From Ananas comosus (taxonomy: Eukaryota; Streptophyta; Magnoliopsida; Poales; Bromeliaceae): a DNA stretch of 64,000 nucleotides. Every line of letters starts with the position of its first letter. Within the stretch, counting starts at the first letter, position 1. A program made the position numbers and the translations under genes. Below are positions 1-11,569 of this stretch, piece by piece. A model generated the notes under the pieces. That model worked only from the letters and a program-made list of their open reading frames with translations, searched no databases and had not been told where the DNA came from. The stretch lies in assembly GCF_001540865.1 (NCBI RefSeq), contig NC_033631.1, positions 3,230,694 to 3,294,693 of the forward strand, given 5' to 3'.

Positions 1-192
1 TTTAGCAATAGGCAATTGGAGGTCTTAGCCACTTCGAATTCCATTCGTGTCTATCTCATCACTTTAAAAACATGTCAATGCTGTTCCAGCTATAATTAAG
101 TTTAGAAATACTTAAATTTCCATTTTAGCATTATTGGCGACCACGATTTGATCACAATAAGCTCGAGATAAATTTTCCAGAAATGCATTACA
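1..192 (-). repeat. 3' LTR, first 192 bp only
   Basis: This matches the start of the 5' LTR at 9571-9380 with substitutions and small indels. It ends on the plus strand with ATTACA, the complement of the TG start, right beside the polypurine tract. The rest lies beyond the window start. Confidence 0.75.
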
Positions 193-193
193 A

Positions 194-203
194 TCTCCCC
201 TCT
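194..203 (-). other. Polypurine tract (PPT) of the first Tekay element
   Basis: The minus strand reads AAGAGGGGAGA directly before the TGTAATGC start of the 3' LTR. A purine run abutting the 3' LTR is where plus-strand DNA synthesis is primed in LTR retrotransposons. Confidence 0.7.
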
Positions 204-229
204 TAACAGTTTCGTCCTCGAAACTTAAA

Positions 230-750
230 TCATACCTTAGTCCTGCTGATCGAATAGATGGGATAGGATTCAAGGCCATAGCTTTTCCAAGTACCAATTG
301 GCCTCTCTCCTGAGTGATTACTCCATTGTACTTTCACGTAGGAATAGTGCGATTTCGCATTTCGCGTTTCTCGGATCAGGATGCATACTGGATACTCTTC
401 ATAAGTCAATCCTCTTGTAAATCTTAGCAGGCTCGTACTCCATCCAGCCCAACATGCCCTGAATGGTGGCACATATTTTCGGAGATTCGAAACATGAAAT
501 ACATTGTGAATTCCCGTCAGAAGTTGCGCGTAGAGCGCCAATCTATAAGCTACTGCTCCAACTCGCCTCTAGATCCGTAAGGTCGGCAATGTATGCGAGG
601 ACTAAGCTTTCCATGCGAACAACCAAATCTCTTTATCCCGCGCATTGGGATACTTTCAGAACACCTTATCGCCACACGCAATCCAAATTCTTTCGGCGCT
701 TATTTGCATAACTCTGCTGTCGTGACTACCGTCAGCCAATCTTGGGCGGA
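230..750 (-). pseudogene. Decayed integrase C-terminus and chromodomain of the first Tekay element
   Basis: After the integrase core the reading frame breaks down. An isolated fragment at 541-230 carries GIHNVFHVSNLRKYV, the usual block after the integrase GPY region. It continues into a chromodomain-like stretch (LTYEEYPV, YVKVQWSNHSGE). The 751-541 interval has stops in every frame that would join it to the core. The chromodomain is the feature that defines chromoviruses and probably guided integration into marked chromatin. Frameshifts make this part non-functional. Confidence 0.7.
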
Positions 751-3504
751 CTAGGCGACCTTTTCCTCCGGCTCTCTGGAGTACATCAGGACCAAGAACC
801 ATCTTTCACCCACTTCACTCCACATGGATAGGGATCGAATTTCTCTTCCGTAGAGGGCTTCAAACGGTGCCATTGCGATGCTTTCCTGATAACTATTATT
901 ATATGCAAACTCAGCCATCGCTAAGGAATCATGCCAACTCCCGCTAAAGTCAAGTACACATGCCCGTAACATGTCCTCGAATATCTGAATCGTCCTCTCA
1001 GACTGTCCATCGGTCTGAGGATGAAAAGCTGTACTAAAGTCAAGACGTGTGCCAAGAGCATCCTGTAAACTCCTCCAGAAGTGAGATGTAAACCGCGGAT
1101 CTCGATCAGATACAATCGACGTCGGGACTCCGTGTAATCTCACGATCTCGTCGAGATACACCTGTGCTAACTTGTCTCCTGACCAAGTAGCATGAATCGG
1201 CAAGAAATGCGCCGATTTCGTCAGTCGATCAACAATCACCCAGATGGTATCATGTCCAGCCTGTGATCGAGATAATCCAACAATGAAATCCATCGCAATG
1301 TTCTCCCACTTCCAGACTGGAATAGGCAAGCTCTGTAACTTCCCCGCAAGAAATCTACGCTCAGCTTTCACTTGCTGACACGTTAAGCACTGTGCTACAA
1401 ACTGTCCAACATCCTTCTTCATTCCAGGCCACCAATAATGCACTTTAAGATCTTTGTACATCTTAGTGCCACCTGGATGTACACTATAAGGTGACTGATG
1501 AGCTTCCTGTAGTACAGCCCTCTGAATCTCTTCGTCTTTAGGCACACATAACCGGTTTCGAAACCGAAGTGCTCCGTCAGATCCCACTGTAAAATCATCC
1601 CCTTGCCCGCTCTCAACTTCACCCCGCACCTTTTGGAGATTCGGATCCAAAGATTGCCGCTCTTTAATCCTTTCCAATAAAGTCGGTTGAACAACTAGGG
1701 CGGCAAGAATAGCTGGTACATTTGGAGCTACTACCTCAAGATCAAACCGTCGCATTTCCTTCCACAATGACGGTTGGTGGGTGATCATCATAGCTAAATT
1801 CTCTACTGACTTTCTACTCAGGGCATCAGCAACCACATTCGCTTTTCCCGGGTGGTATAAAATATTAACATCATAATCTTTCAACAATTCTAACCACCGG
1901 CGTTGTCGCATATTCAGCTCTTTCTGGGTGAATAAATACTTCAGACTCTTGTGATCTGTATAAACTTCACAATGCTCGCCATAAAGGTAATGTCTCCACA
2001 ACTTCAGTGCGAAGATCACCGCCGCCAATTCCAGATCATGAATAGGATAACTCTTTTCATAGTTCTTCAACTGGCGAGACGCATAAGCAATCACTCGACC
2101 ACTCTGCATAAGTACACACCCAAGTCCACTGTAGGAAGCGTCACTATAGATCACAAAACTCTCCCCCGAAATCGGCAAGGCAAGAATAGGAGTCGAAGTC
2201 AACCTTTCTTTCAACTCCCTAAAGCTACGATCACATTCTTCGCTCCAAACATATTTAGTTCCTTTATGTGTAAGGCGCGTTAATGGAGTAGTAATCTTCG
2301 CAAACCCCTCCACGAACCGCCTATAGTATCCCGCGAGTCCAAGGAAACTGCGGATCTCTGGCACAGTCGTCGGGCGAGGCCAATCTTTAATTGCCTCTAC
2401 TTTCTTTGGGTCAACAGCTACACCACCCTCAGAAATCACATGCCCCAAAAATGCGACCTCTCGCAGCCAAAATTCACATTTCTTCAATTTGGCATATAAC
2501 TGTTTCTCCCGAAGAATTTGCATCACTGTTCTCAAGTGTTCTTCGTGCTCCTCATTACTTCGAGAAAAGATCAGGATATCATCTATAAATACCACTACAC
2601 ACTGATCCAATAGCGGCTTAAAGATCCTGTTCATCAGATCCATGAATGCTGCAGGGGCATTGGTCAGCCCAAACGGCATCACTGTAAACTCGTAATGACC
2701 ATAACGAGTGCGGAACGCTGTCTTGTGCACATCTTCTGGTTTGATCTTCAGTTGGTGGTAACCCGATTGAAGATCAATCTTCGAATACACTCGTGAACCT
2801 TGCAACTGATCAAATAAATCATCGATTCGCGGCAATGGATATTTATTCTTGATTGTGATCTTGTTCAGTTCACGATAATCAACACACAGTCGAAGCGTTC
2901 CGTCTTTCTTCTTTACAAACAGAACTGGGGCTCCCCACGGTGATACACTAGGCTTCACAAAGCCTTTATCCATCAAGTCCTGTAACTGAGCTTTCAACTC
3001 TCTCAACTCAGCAGGTGCCATTCTGTACGGAGCCTTCGAAATGGGCGCCGTTCCGGGAACCAAGTCAATAACGAACTCAATTTCCCGATTCGGCGGCAAT
3101 CCCGGTAACTCCGCAGGAAATACATCAGGAAACTCTCGAACCACTGGAATATCACTCAGTGCTGGAAGTTCCTTTTGAGTCTCCACTACAGTCGCCAAAT
3201 AGGCCGCACATCCACTACTAATCAACTTTCTCGCCCTCGTCGACGATACAGTCAGTGCAAAGAGCGAACTCTTGCACGCTCGATATACAACTTCCTTCTG
3301 CCCGGGTTCACGAAAAGTAATAACTTTACTTTCGCAATCAATCGTGGCATAGTACTTTGTAAGCCAATCCATTCCAAGGATCATATCAAAACCTTTCATT
3401 TGCTTCAACACTAGTAAATCAGCTGGCATAATCCAATCTCCAATCTGCACTGGACATGCCGCACACTCCTCGTGAACACTAAAAGTGTGCTCAGGAGCAT
3501 AGAC
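751..3504 (-). pseudogene. Pol region: protease end, reverse transcriptase, RNase H, integrase core
   Basis: This is in the same frame as the upstream gag, separated only by an amber codon at 3507-3505. In order it shows the end of protease (GMDWL), RT with the catalytic block [11 protein letters not shown] (the YxDD equivalent), RNase H ([26 protein letters not shown]), and integrase. Integrase has its HHCC zinc finger ([22 protein letters not shown]) and the DDE core ([22 protein letters not shown]). The frame ends at 751 before the GPY/chromodomain part. A Tekay element normally carries one uninterrupted gag-pol frame of roughly 1400-1600 residues, so this copy is broken but recent enough to be aligned throughout. 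Confidence 0.9.
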
Positions 3505-4953
3505 CTACCAAGCATCTGGTCTATCCGAAATCTCAATATCATGTGTTCTAGCAAATGAACTACTAATGAAGGAATGAGATGCACCAGTGTCAAATAATGC
3601 ACAAGATCTAATACCATAAAGCAAAACAATACCTGCCACGACATCGTCGACCACGGCAGGATCCTCTGCCTGAGCTGCAAATACACGTCCACTCGGTGCA
3701 GATCGAGGTGTCTCCGTATGGGTGCTCGATGCAGGTCGGGGTGGCTCGTACTGACGCGGTACAAAAGAACGTCCAGCTGACATAGCAGGCGGTAAACCAG
3801 AACGCTGTCTAGAGGGTGACTGGGCTGAAGCTGTCGACTGTGCAGATGATGCTCCTCTCGGGCAATCCCGAATCATATGTCCTGGCTGTCCACACTTAAA
3901 ACATTTACCTTCCCGCTGTGAACAAGCCGTCGCCCGATGATTCCCGCCGCAAATCACACATCTCTGCGGTCCCTGATACCTCTGCTGTGGTCGTGGATAC
4001 CGAGGGGGCCGTTTAGAGCTCGACTGTCCCCCGGCACCACTAGTGGTCCTCTTTTTCCCTTTTTCCCTTTCTCGTTCTCTTTCAAACGATTCGCGTTCAT
4101 CACGCGCAATCGCATTTCCACGTTCAATCCAAAGGGCTCGATCTAAAACTTCCTCAAAAGTTTTCAACTTCAGAGCATTAACTGTCCTGAATATGTCAGG
4201 TCGCAACCCGCGCTCGAAGTACTCCGCCCGATCTCGATCTGTATGAACCATACCAGGCACACAGTTCACCAAATGAGTAAATTCCCGTTCGTACTCCCGT
4301 ACCGAACGGTTCCCCTGTCTCAGCTTGCGGAAGTTTTCCTTCATTTTCCTTTTATCACTGTCGGGAAAGTACTCCATAAATAACATCTCTCGAAACTCCT
4401 CCCAAGTAAGCGGTGGTAGATATGATGCCCGCTTCTTCTTGGTCTTTTGCCACCAAATCTGAGCATCCTTCTCAAAACAGTGCGCTGCCAACGGAACCTT
4501 GTCCCTTTCCAAAGTGTAAAGGTCCTCAAACAATGCCTCCATCGCTGTAAACCATGTCTCCAATACCCACGGATCTGCTTCTTTCCCGTCAAACATAGGC
4601 GGATTAAACCGCATAAATGTCTCGAGTACCTTTACAAATCGCGCACGCTCAGCCTCTGTCGCAGTCACATCAGAATCAGAGGGCCCAGAAACCATTGGAG
4701 GAACAATCGGCGGAACAGGAGGCACGGTCGCCGGCGCCTCAGATACAGGTACCTCACGACCCCCAGGTACTGCCGTTGTCGCCTGTCGCGACATTAAATC
4801 CTGTATACTCTTTATATGCTCCTCCTGTCTCTGCATAGCCCCGACTAAGGCGCTCACCTGAGCACGCAACTCCTGAACCTCATCAGACCCAGACTGCTCT
4901 GGCACCTAAGAAAGGGATGCCGGAGTGGATCTCGTCGCACGTCGCGGTGGCAT
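3505..4953 (-). pseudogene. Gag and protease start of the first Tekay element
   Basis: Gag starts with ATG at 4953 (MPPRRATRS), hits TAG after 15 codons, then runs open from the valine at 4905 to the stop at 3507-3505. It has the retrotransposon gag core (WWQKTKKKR, EYFERGLRPDI), a basic linker, two zinc-knuckle motifs (CVICGGNHRATAC and CFKCGQPGHMIRDC), and the protease active site LFDTGASHSF close to the end. The second Tekay gag at 34089 starts with a similar basic leader, which supports ATG 4953 as the ancestral start. The stop at 3507 falls inside protease, not at a normal gag-pol boundary. Confidence 0.88.
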
Positions 4954-5241
4954 TTCTCCTGAAACGAACCATTTACATTAGTAACACAAAACAAATCAGG
5001 CGAAAGCAATCAAGCGTATTTATACTCAACCTTAGCTTTATGTTGTTGGCCACCAACATAACTCTTTTTAGTTGCATATAATTAACACTTGGATCAGCCC
5101 CTAATTAACATTAGAGACTTACTAACAACTAACCCAATTTGTTTAGCTTTCGCTATCAATAAATTCACGCCACTCGCGTTCCTAGTCCCTAGGTTTCCAA
5201 TCCTAAGTCCCCAAGGTCATCCTAGACTTTTACTATCACTT

Positions 5242-5253
5242 GCTCTGATACCA
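5242..5253 (-). other. Primer binding site, initiator tRNA-Met type
   Basis: The minus strand reads TGGTATCAGAGC, the classic plant PBS complementary to the 3' end of initiator tRNA-Met. It lies 7 nt from the inner end of the 5' LTR at 5261 and about 290 bp before the gag start, fixing the element's orientation. Confidence 0.9.
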
Positions 5254-8110
5254 CTTAATCTGTCACGTCCCGCTATCGCCAATTTGGTCGATCCGGCCCG
5301 TACACAGACGCCGGACGGACAGAACCTCCTCTGACCGCCCAAGGCTCAACAACAACGAGTACATGTATAAAGAATTAAACAACTTCCAGAATAACATTTC
5401 AGTATACATGGCTTGCACGAGGGCAAGCAACAAACACAAGTGATAGTAAACTAACTATACAATGAAATTCACTGTAATTTAAAACTTTACATAACTGAAA
5501 CATTTAGTTATTTACAAGCTCTTTAATACATTCATTTACATGTCTCTATACATCAAAATGGATGACATATGAACTCAAAATGATAACCACTATACTCTGG
5601 TGTCAGCTAACTAAGCTGCAGGGCCCTTGCCTCGATCCTCAGCTACAACACTTGCACTGGAACCTGTATGGTTAGTGGTGTGAGAACTACAGAAAAGTTC
5701 TCAGTGGGTTCGGCCGCCGACCTCGCCGACTCACCCACTAGGTCTACTTAGGCATATGTAGGTAAGAAAAGTAAAGCAGATAGTAACCAACTATATGTAA
5801 CTACTACAATGCCTGTACAAAGCTGAAAGAAAGCAATATATGAAACTATAAATATGCATGCATGCTTTCACTGAATTTACCCAATTCATTTTGGTTAACC
5901 CTCTGGTTAACAATTACTCACTGACGCTATCCCAAATATCGGGGAGACGCACCTGCACCCGACGGGATTGTCAACTGGGGGAGACGCACCTCCTGGTCCA
6001 GTAAAGATGACTACTCCGGAGCTCATCGTTCAAGGAGGAGCGACCTCACTTGAACCAAACAAATGTGAGTATGATCTGATCCTCCTTTAGAGGATTCAAC
6101 AATAGACAATGTCACACTTTAACTCTAACTAGCTCTTGATGCTAGTTTCATAATTCCAATGTCGATGCTAACCAAATCTCTAGTCATATGTCACCAAGTT
6201 CACTATTATTATAGTCCATACATTCATAGGGTTCTATGTCCACATTCTAAGGTTCACAAGTTCCTACTGTCGATAGAAATTCACATTTTCACTTGCACAA
6301 TGCCAATTACCCTATAATGCATGACTAAACAATTATAAATATGCTCAATGAAATATAATAGACATAAAAGGTGATTCAAAGACTTCGGATAGCACCACCC
6401 ACCTGTAGGGATGCTAACAATTAGAACTCACGTCTCGGGCTGAATCCACGAAGGTATCACCCGACTAGATGCAAATAGAGCCCAAATGGCTTCTATCGTA
6501 GACAGCGCGTCGTCAACCTGTCGGAAGTCCATTTAGACTTTCGGGTATGAATAACTTTTATATGTACAGTAACGGAAGAAATTAAACTAGAGTCCTCGCT
6601 CATATTCTACAAGTTGGCATTTCCAAACTATAGAATGTTGATCAAAGTTGATTTCAGCACTAAACTGAATTCTAGGCCATGCTGAATTTTCAGCATTATA
6701 TCTCTTCTTCGAATAACTATTTAACCTCGAAGCTCAGCTGAGCTATGATCAATTTCCATGCTAAGTTAATGTTGAAATCAACTTCTTTTACCATCATTTC
6801 AGCATATACCAATTAGCTCACTCTTAGTTCCAATACTTAACAGATTTCTATATTGAAATCTGCTTCTTATCAGCTCTAGACAGCATATAGTTCTCAACTT
6901 AATTCATTTTAAGTAATTAGTTGGACTATAATCCAATAAGGAATAAACTTACTCTAACTTGCTGCTGAATCAACTTGTTCCACGCATCAATTGGCCTTCT
7001 CTTCACTTCGGCCAGCAATGACAACAAGACTTCAGCTCCGATAGCCTAAAGTCTTAAGTTTGCTACTCCTTGACTATGAAGTGCTCTCAGCTTCACACAG
7101 CTCCAATTAACACTCCTCAGCTTCACACAGCTGATCCCTGGATTCGAGTAGGCTCCAACAACCAAACTTCGGCTTCAATCTGAAATTCCAGCAGCAAATA
7201 CTCATTCCTTCTAATAATTCAGTCTCTACTTAAATTCTTGCATATAGACATACTACATGTAACTCGTTTCTAAGGTAAGGAGCTTCATAATAATCTAATA
7301 TGGACCTAACTTACCTCAATTCCAAACTCTCTCAGCTGATTTCACAAACTTGGCAGCACTAACAAGCGCCCACGTCACTTCGGCCCCTAGCAGCAGCTCA
7401 AAAACATATAAGTATTACCTCCAAGGTAATTTCCTTAATTCTAATCAAATATTAGACTAAGAATACCTCAACCAGATGTTGAATTTGCTTGCTCCCTGCA
7501 TCGAATGGCCCATTCCTGCATTTCGGATCAGCAGGCTTCAACTTCAGCAACTTTCTATTCCTAGCAGTCAACATCCTTTGGTAACTCCTCTTGAAGGTAA
7601 GTAACTTGGGTAGAATCAAATATCAACTGAGACTTACCTTAATTTAGAAACTTCTTCTAATTAATTCCAGCTGTAAAAGCCTTCCCTGCTGTCCCCAACA
7701 GCAAGAAACACTCAACTTCAATCAACTCAAGAACACCTAAGCTGTCAGCTACATAAGGACTATATAAGTATCCTCTCTACATGATTAACTGAGCTAGAAA
7801 GAAGTACTAGTCATATTTACCTTGATTAGATGCCTTCTAAGTCTTGTAGTAACTTCAATCAGCAAAAGTTTCTTGCTGGAATCAAGTTTTCTTCTCAGCT
7901 CACAAATCATTCAAGCTGTTACTTCAACTTCTCCTTTTCTTAGCTTAGACAGAGAGAAGGAGCAGAGAAAAAAATGATAAGTATGAAGGGAAATGAACTC
8001 TCTGCCCCTGGACATGTGTATTCCACTCAGGGGAAAGGGATAAGAGTGAAAATTTGCACTTTAACCCTTTAATTTCCAAAAACTGCATTGCAGTCCAGGG
8101 TAGCCGCAAT

Positions 8111-8144
8111 TCTGTACCGGTACAGATTCTTGTACCGGTACAAG
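8111..8144. promoter_or_regulatory. Twin 16-bp palindromes in LTR U3
   Basis: TCTGTACCGGTACAGA (8111-8126) is followed two bases later by CTTGTACCGGTACAAG (8129-8144). Both are perfect palindromes with core GTACCGGTAC. They lie about 580 bp from the LTR start once the nested element is removed. Other Tekay LTRs in the window carry comparable ACCGGT palindromes at a similar place, suggesting a bound regulatory site; the binding protein is unknown. Confidence 0.5.
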
Positions 8145-8524
8145 ATGGCAGCAGCAGCATCAGCAGCAGCAGCATCAGCAGCTGCTTCACCCCCTCCTTC
8201 CTCTAATCCAATTCATTCTAATCTCATTCAAACACCTCAAAAACATTCCAAATGAGCTTCTCAAGCTACCCAATTAATTTGGAAGCATTAAATTCTCCAT
8301 TTAACATTAACTTGATCATTTTTTATCAAGTTAACTCAATATTTCAGCAGCAGGTGTTCAATCTCTTGTTTCTCTCATGTAATTCACTTGGATCTTATTC
8401 GGACACATCCAAAATCATCCAAAGAAGCTTTCCAAGCCATCAAGTTCATTTGGAAGCAATTCACATCAAATTTGGCATCAATTGGACCATTTTTGACTAA
8501 TTGACCCAAATTTTCAGCATTAAG

Positions 8525-9375
8525 TAGGGTACTGTAATGTGCTGCGGTCCGGCGGCCACGGCCCACATTTTGCCCGGGGCGAAACGGGCCGCGGCCAGCC
8601 CGGCACGGCCCGGCTCCAAAATCGGGCGTGCGTGCCGGCCAGACGTTTTGGACGCCGGCCTACGCGGGCCCCCCGGCCCGACCTGCACGGGGCCGTGCCG
8701 GCCCCGGGCACGGGCTTCGGCGCCAGCAGCTTTTTTATTTTTATTAATTTTATTTATAAATATTTAAATTCTTTTTAAAAATAAAATAAGAATATTAATT
8801 TTTTAAAAATAAATATCAGTACAAAATTAAAATTTAAATCTATTTATAAAATATTAAACTTTTAAATTATTTTCACTTTTAAAAATTTGGACCAAAATAC
8901 CCTCCCAAGCAGTCAAATTCTTTAACTGTTTGGGAACGGGAAAAAAAACAAACCCCATTTTTTAGTCCAAGCCCACTCCCAATGCCACAGCCCAACTCTT
9001 TGACTTGTTGGGAGTCCCAAAGCCACAACCGCGCATGGGATTGGAGCTCCCAAGCATTGGAGTTGTGCGCCTTGGAGTTGGATGTACGCCAACTCCGCAA
9101 GGCCCTGCGACTCTGCTGGGCCCGGCTCGGAGGAGCCTGGCCACGGGCCGGCCTGCCGGCCGGGCCGGGCTGGACAGTCTAGGCCCGCACGGCCCAGGCG
9201 CTATGTCGTGGCCGGCCGTGCCGGGCCATCGGGCGCGGGGAGCAAGCCCAGCACGGCCTGATAAACCTGGCGCGCCGGGCCGCAGCGGCACGTTACAGTA
9301 CTCTTGCCGTGGCCTGGCCCGGCCACTCTCCGTGCCGGGCCGGGCGGCCGCGGCCGCCCGCCCGTTTGACACCCT
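8525..9375. mobile_element. GC-rich MITE-like element nested in the LTR (hAT-like, tentative)
   Basis: An 851-bp block with very GC-rich arms rich in GGCCCGG/GGCACGG words flanks an AT-rich centre (8740-8890). It starts TAGGGTACTG and ends TTTGACACCCT, so the outer six bases are inverted. Sub-terminal parts are also inverted (TACTGTAA.GTGCTGCGG against CCGCAGCGGCACGTTACAGTA). The flanks GCATTAAG and AGATTAAG agree at 6 of 8 positions, consistent with a decayed 8-bp hAT duplication. Open frames inside it are composition artefacts. Confidence 0.55.
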
Positions 9376-9571
9376 AGATTAAGGTAACTTGACAGTTGGA
9401 CTTCTTTTGCCACTTCGATCCATTCTTATTATTCCCACACTTCAAAATATGTCAACAACTGATACATCGATGAACTGCTAATTAAAGTTTAAATAGGCTT
9501 AATTTGCATTTTAGCATTATTGTGACCATTTGATCACAATTAGCTCGAGATAAATTCTCAATGCATTTACA

Positions 9572-9925
9572 ATAATATATATATATATATGATATATATA
9601 TAAGTATATTATATATTATATATATATATAAATATATATATATAATATAATATATATATATAAATTACCTATACATTAATTATCATGATAAAAACTATAT
9701 GTACCACTCCCTTTAATTTGAGGAGGAGTGAGGCCCACTTTTTTCTTTTTTCTTTTTTTTTTTTTTACTTTTTCTCCTTTTCTTTAGATTTACTAGGCCT
9801 AAAGAGTTTTTTTTCTCCCTTTTCTTTACCTTTTGGTCTTCCACCCTCTCGCTTAAATTTGCAAATTCGAATTTTGTTATGTTTCAATTCGGAGTCAATT
9901 ATTGATTAAAAGTGATATATATATA

Positions 9926-9973
<48 letters not shown>

Positions 9974-9990
9974 ATATATATATATATATT
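9572..9990. repeat. AT microsatellites around a short unique stretch
   Basis: Imperfect TA/TATAA runs at 9573-9664 and a long TA run at 9918-9989 flank a 250-bp T-rich spacer. There is no coding signal. The first Tekay element integrated at the edge of the first TA run. Confidence 0.8.
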
Positions 9991-10844
9991 CGGTTGCCGA
10001 CAGACACTTTTCCGGCATCCGGCACCTCCGGCCACCTCCCGTTGGTGGGCACAACATCTCTGAGCATCTGTGCTGGTCCGTACTCCCCCAAATTTCAGGT
10101 ATCTGTGTCCTGAACTGCTGTTTGCATCAGTGCCCGCCATGTGTTCGGTAAATTGACCATTTCTTGTTTTGGCTTTATGGTCGAAAATGGGAGTTCTTAG
10201 GAGCGTTGCAATCGTGAGGAAATTCCCTACACGATGCTCACCTTGTTGACGTGATTCTTACGCTCGGTGGAAGCCCGAACCTACGATGTACTCGAAATCG
10301 GCTCCGCGCGGCCAATTTTCGCTCTCCGACGGTCGGCGATCATTTGGGTGAATACTTTGTGGGTTCGCTGCAGCCAGAGGAGTGCTGACAAACCCCGTGA
10401 ACTGCTGCTCCACTTCAGATTGTGGAAGTTTGGTAAATTGTTCAAAATCTCCTTTTTATTACTTTATTGCGTGCTATGTGCGGTGACATTATGTATGCGG
10501 CTTTTCGACGTTTTTCACGTCGCGTAGAGTGTTGAACAGTGGTGTTTAGTAGACGTGGTTATTCGGACTTGTGGTCCGAGGTTCTAAAACCGTATTTATT
10601 TTAAAATTAGGATACAAAATTAATTCGTATTATACCTGTACCGAATTTTTGCCGAACCCGAATTAACTAACTATGGTTTATAGTTGCATTGTTGCTAATG
10701 CTAGTTCATATTCATACGAGCCTACTAGTATATATTATTTTTCGAACAATATCTGAATATGCATCTGCGTCATATATGAATTCGAAAAAATATCCGACCA
10801 TGTCTAAAATACTATATATAATAAATTAATATATATTTATAAAT
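9991..10844. other. Unclassified spacer, mixed composition
   Basis: The first 560 bp are of balanced composition (starting GGTTGCCGACAGACAC) and look like a repeat or old gene-derived fragment, but show no recognisable domain or inverted ends. The rest is AT-rich. No gene is called. Confidence 0.5.
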
Positions 10845-10850
10845 AAATAT

Positions 10851-10890
<40 letters not shown>

Positions 10891-10891
<1 letters not shown>

Positions 10892-11405
10892 GGCCATGGC
10901 TACTATACTATTATGAGTATTGGAGCGCTCGTACTCATAAGTTGTTTTCAATGATGGAGCTTCCAAATCGACAATCCACTCCGTTAAATATGATCTAGAG
11001 TATTTGAAACTTTTAGAAAATAACTTTCGTAAATTTTCGAAATCATAATAAAGTCCATCAAGTGGGCATAAAATGAACGGTCAAAATCGAACGACGTCCC
11101 AAACAAAGATGATCGGATCCTTTAATTCAAGATCGGAGTTATTGATCTTTATCTATGTAGTGAATAGAATTTTCTATCAAAAATTCAACAAATTCCGATT
11201 CTTTTACACCGTTAAACTAGCAAGTATCCCATACCGGCCGTTAAAAATTGTCAAATTTGTGACCTCTTGATCGTAAGATAAATGATGTCGAAAAATTATA
11301 AAATTTGATTTCTAGAAGTTTTAAATGCTGTAAATAACGTTTAACGGTGTGGATCGTCGATTCGGAAGCTCTATCACCGAAAACAACTTATGAGTATGAG
11401 GGCGG
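10891..11405. mobile_element. Foldback MITE (CTACTATACT family) upstream of the helicase gene
   Basis: It sits directly after a TA run (10845-10890). The left end GGCTACTATACT...TACTCATAAGTTGTTTTC pairs with an inverted right part ACAACTTATGAGTATGAGGG. The last ~25 bases of the right arm are lost. The interior (CGGTCAAAATCGAACGACGT, ATGATCGGATCCTT) matches the copies at 44697 and 45257 closely. The site is about 300 bp upstream of the helicase 5' UTR. Confidence 0.75.
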
Positions 11406-11419
11406 AAAACGAAAACTCG

Positions 11420-11565
11420 ATTTTTTTTTTTTTTTTTTTCAAAATCTGTAAAATAACTTTTCCAAAAAAAAATTTGCGGACAACCAAACATTTGAAAAAA
11501 AAATTTCAACCCCTCCGAAATTTTTTTTGGAGGGGTTTTACAGGGATCCAAACGCACCCTTAGCC
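11420..11565. mobile_element. MITE end fragment next to the helicase promoter
   Basis: A poly-T tract is followed by an A-rich stretch and the terminal-looking CCAAACGCACCCTTA. Local inversion is seen between CCCCTCCGAAAT and the TTTTGGAGGGG nearby. Only one end is recognisable, so the class is open. Confidence 0.4.
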
Positions 11566-11569
11566 ATTA

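Larger units (their letters stand above)
1..9571 (-). mobile_element. Ty3/gypsy Tekay/Del chromovirus, near-complete but truncated by the window edge
   Basis: Reading on the minus strand, the order is 5' LTR (9571-5261), PBS, gag, protease, RT, RNase H, integrase, decayed chromodomain, PPT, 3' LTR start (192-1). The two LTR starts match: both begin TGTAAATGCA or TGTAATGCAT and share TTTATCTCGAGCT and an ATTGTGATCAAAT block. Chromodomain remains and multi-kilobase LTRs are typical of the Tekay/Del lineage. The element has an amber codon near the gag start, another inside protease, and lost frame after the integrase core, so it cannot be autonomous. The far end of the 3' LTR is outside the window, so no target duplication can be checked. 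Confidence 0.88.
5261..9571 (-). repeat. 5' LTR of the first Tekay element, 4.3 kb with a nested insertion
   Basis: The inner end is TGTCACGTCCCG on the plus strand beside the PBS. The outer end is TTACA at 9571, matched by the 3' LTR start at 192. Without the 851-bp insertion at 8525-9375 the LTR is about 3.46 kb, in the usual Tekay range. It contains two perfect ACCGGT palindromes (8111-8144) and a CAG/CAT trinucleotide patch (8148-8180). On the plus side of the outer end lies a TA microsatellite. Confidence 0.78.

Noticed and set aside
5900..6060. Repeated GGGAGACGCACC as a CRISPR-like array
   Set aside because: Only two irregular copies inside an LTR, no spacer pattern, and a plant genome.
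8520..9380. Open frames in the GGCCCGG-rich arms
   Set aside because: They appear on both strands and follow the GC-rich repeat composition of a MITE.
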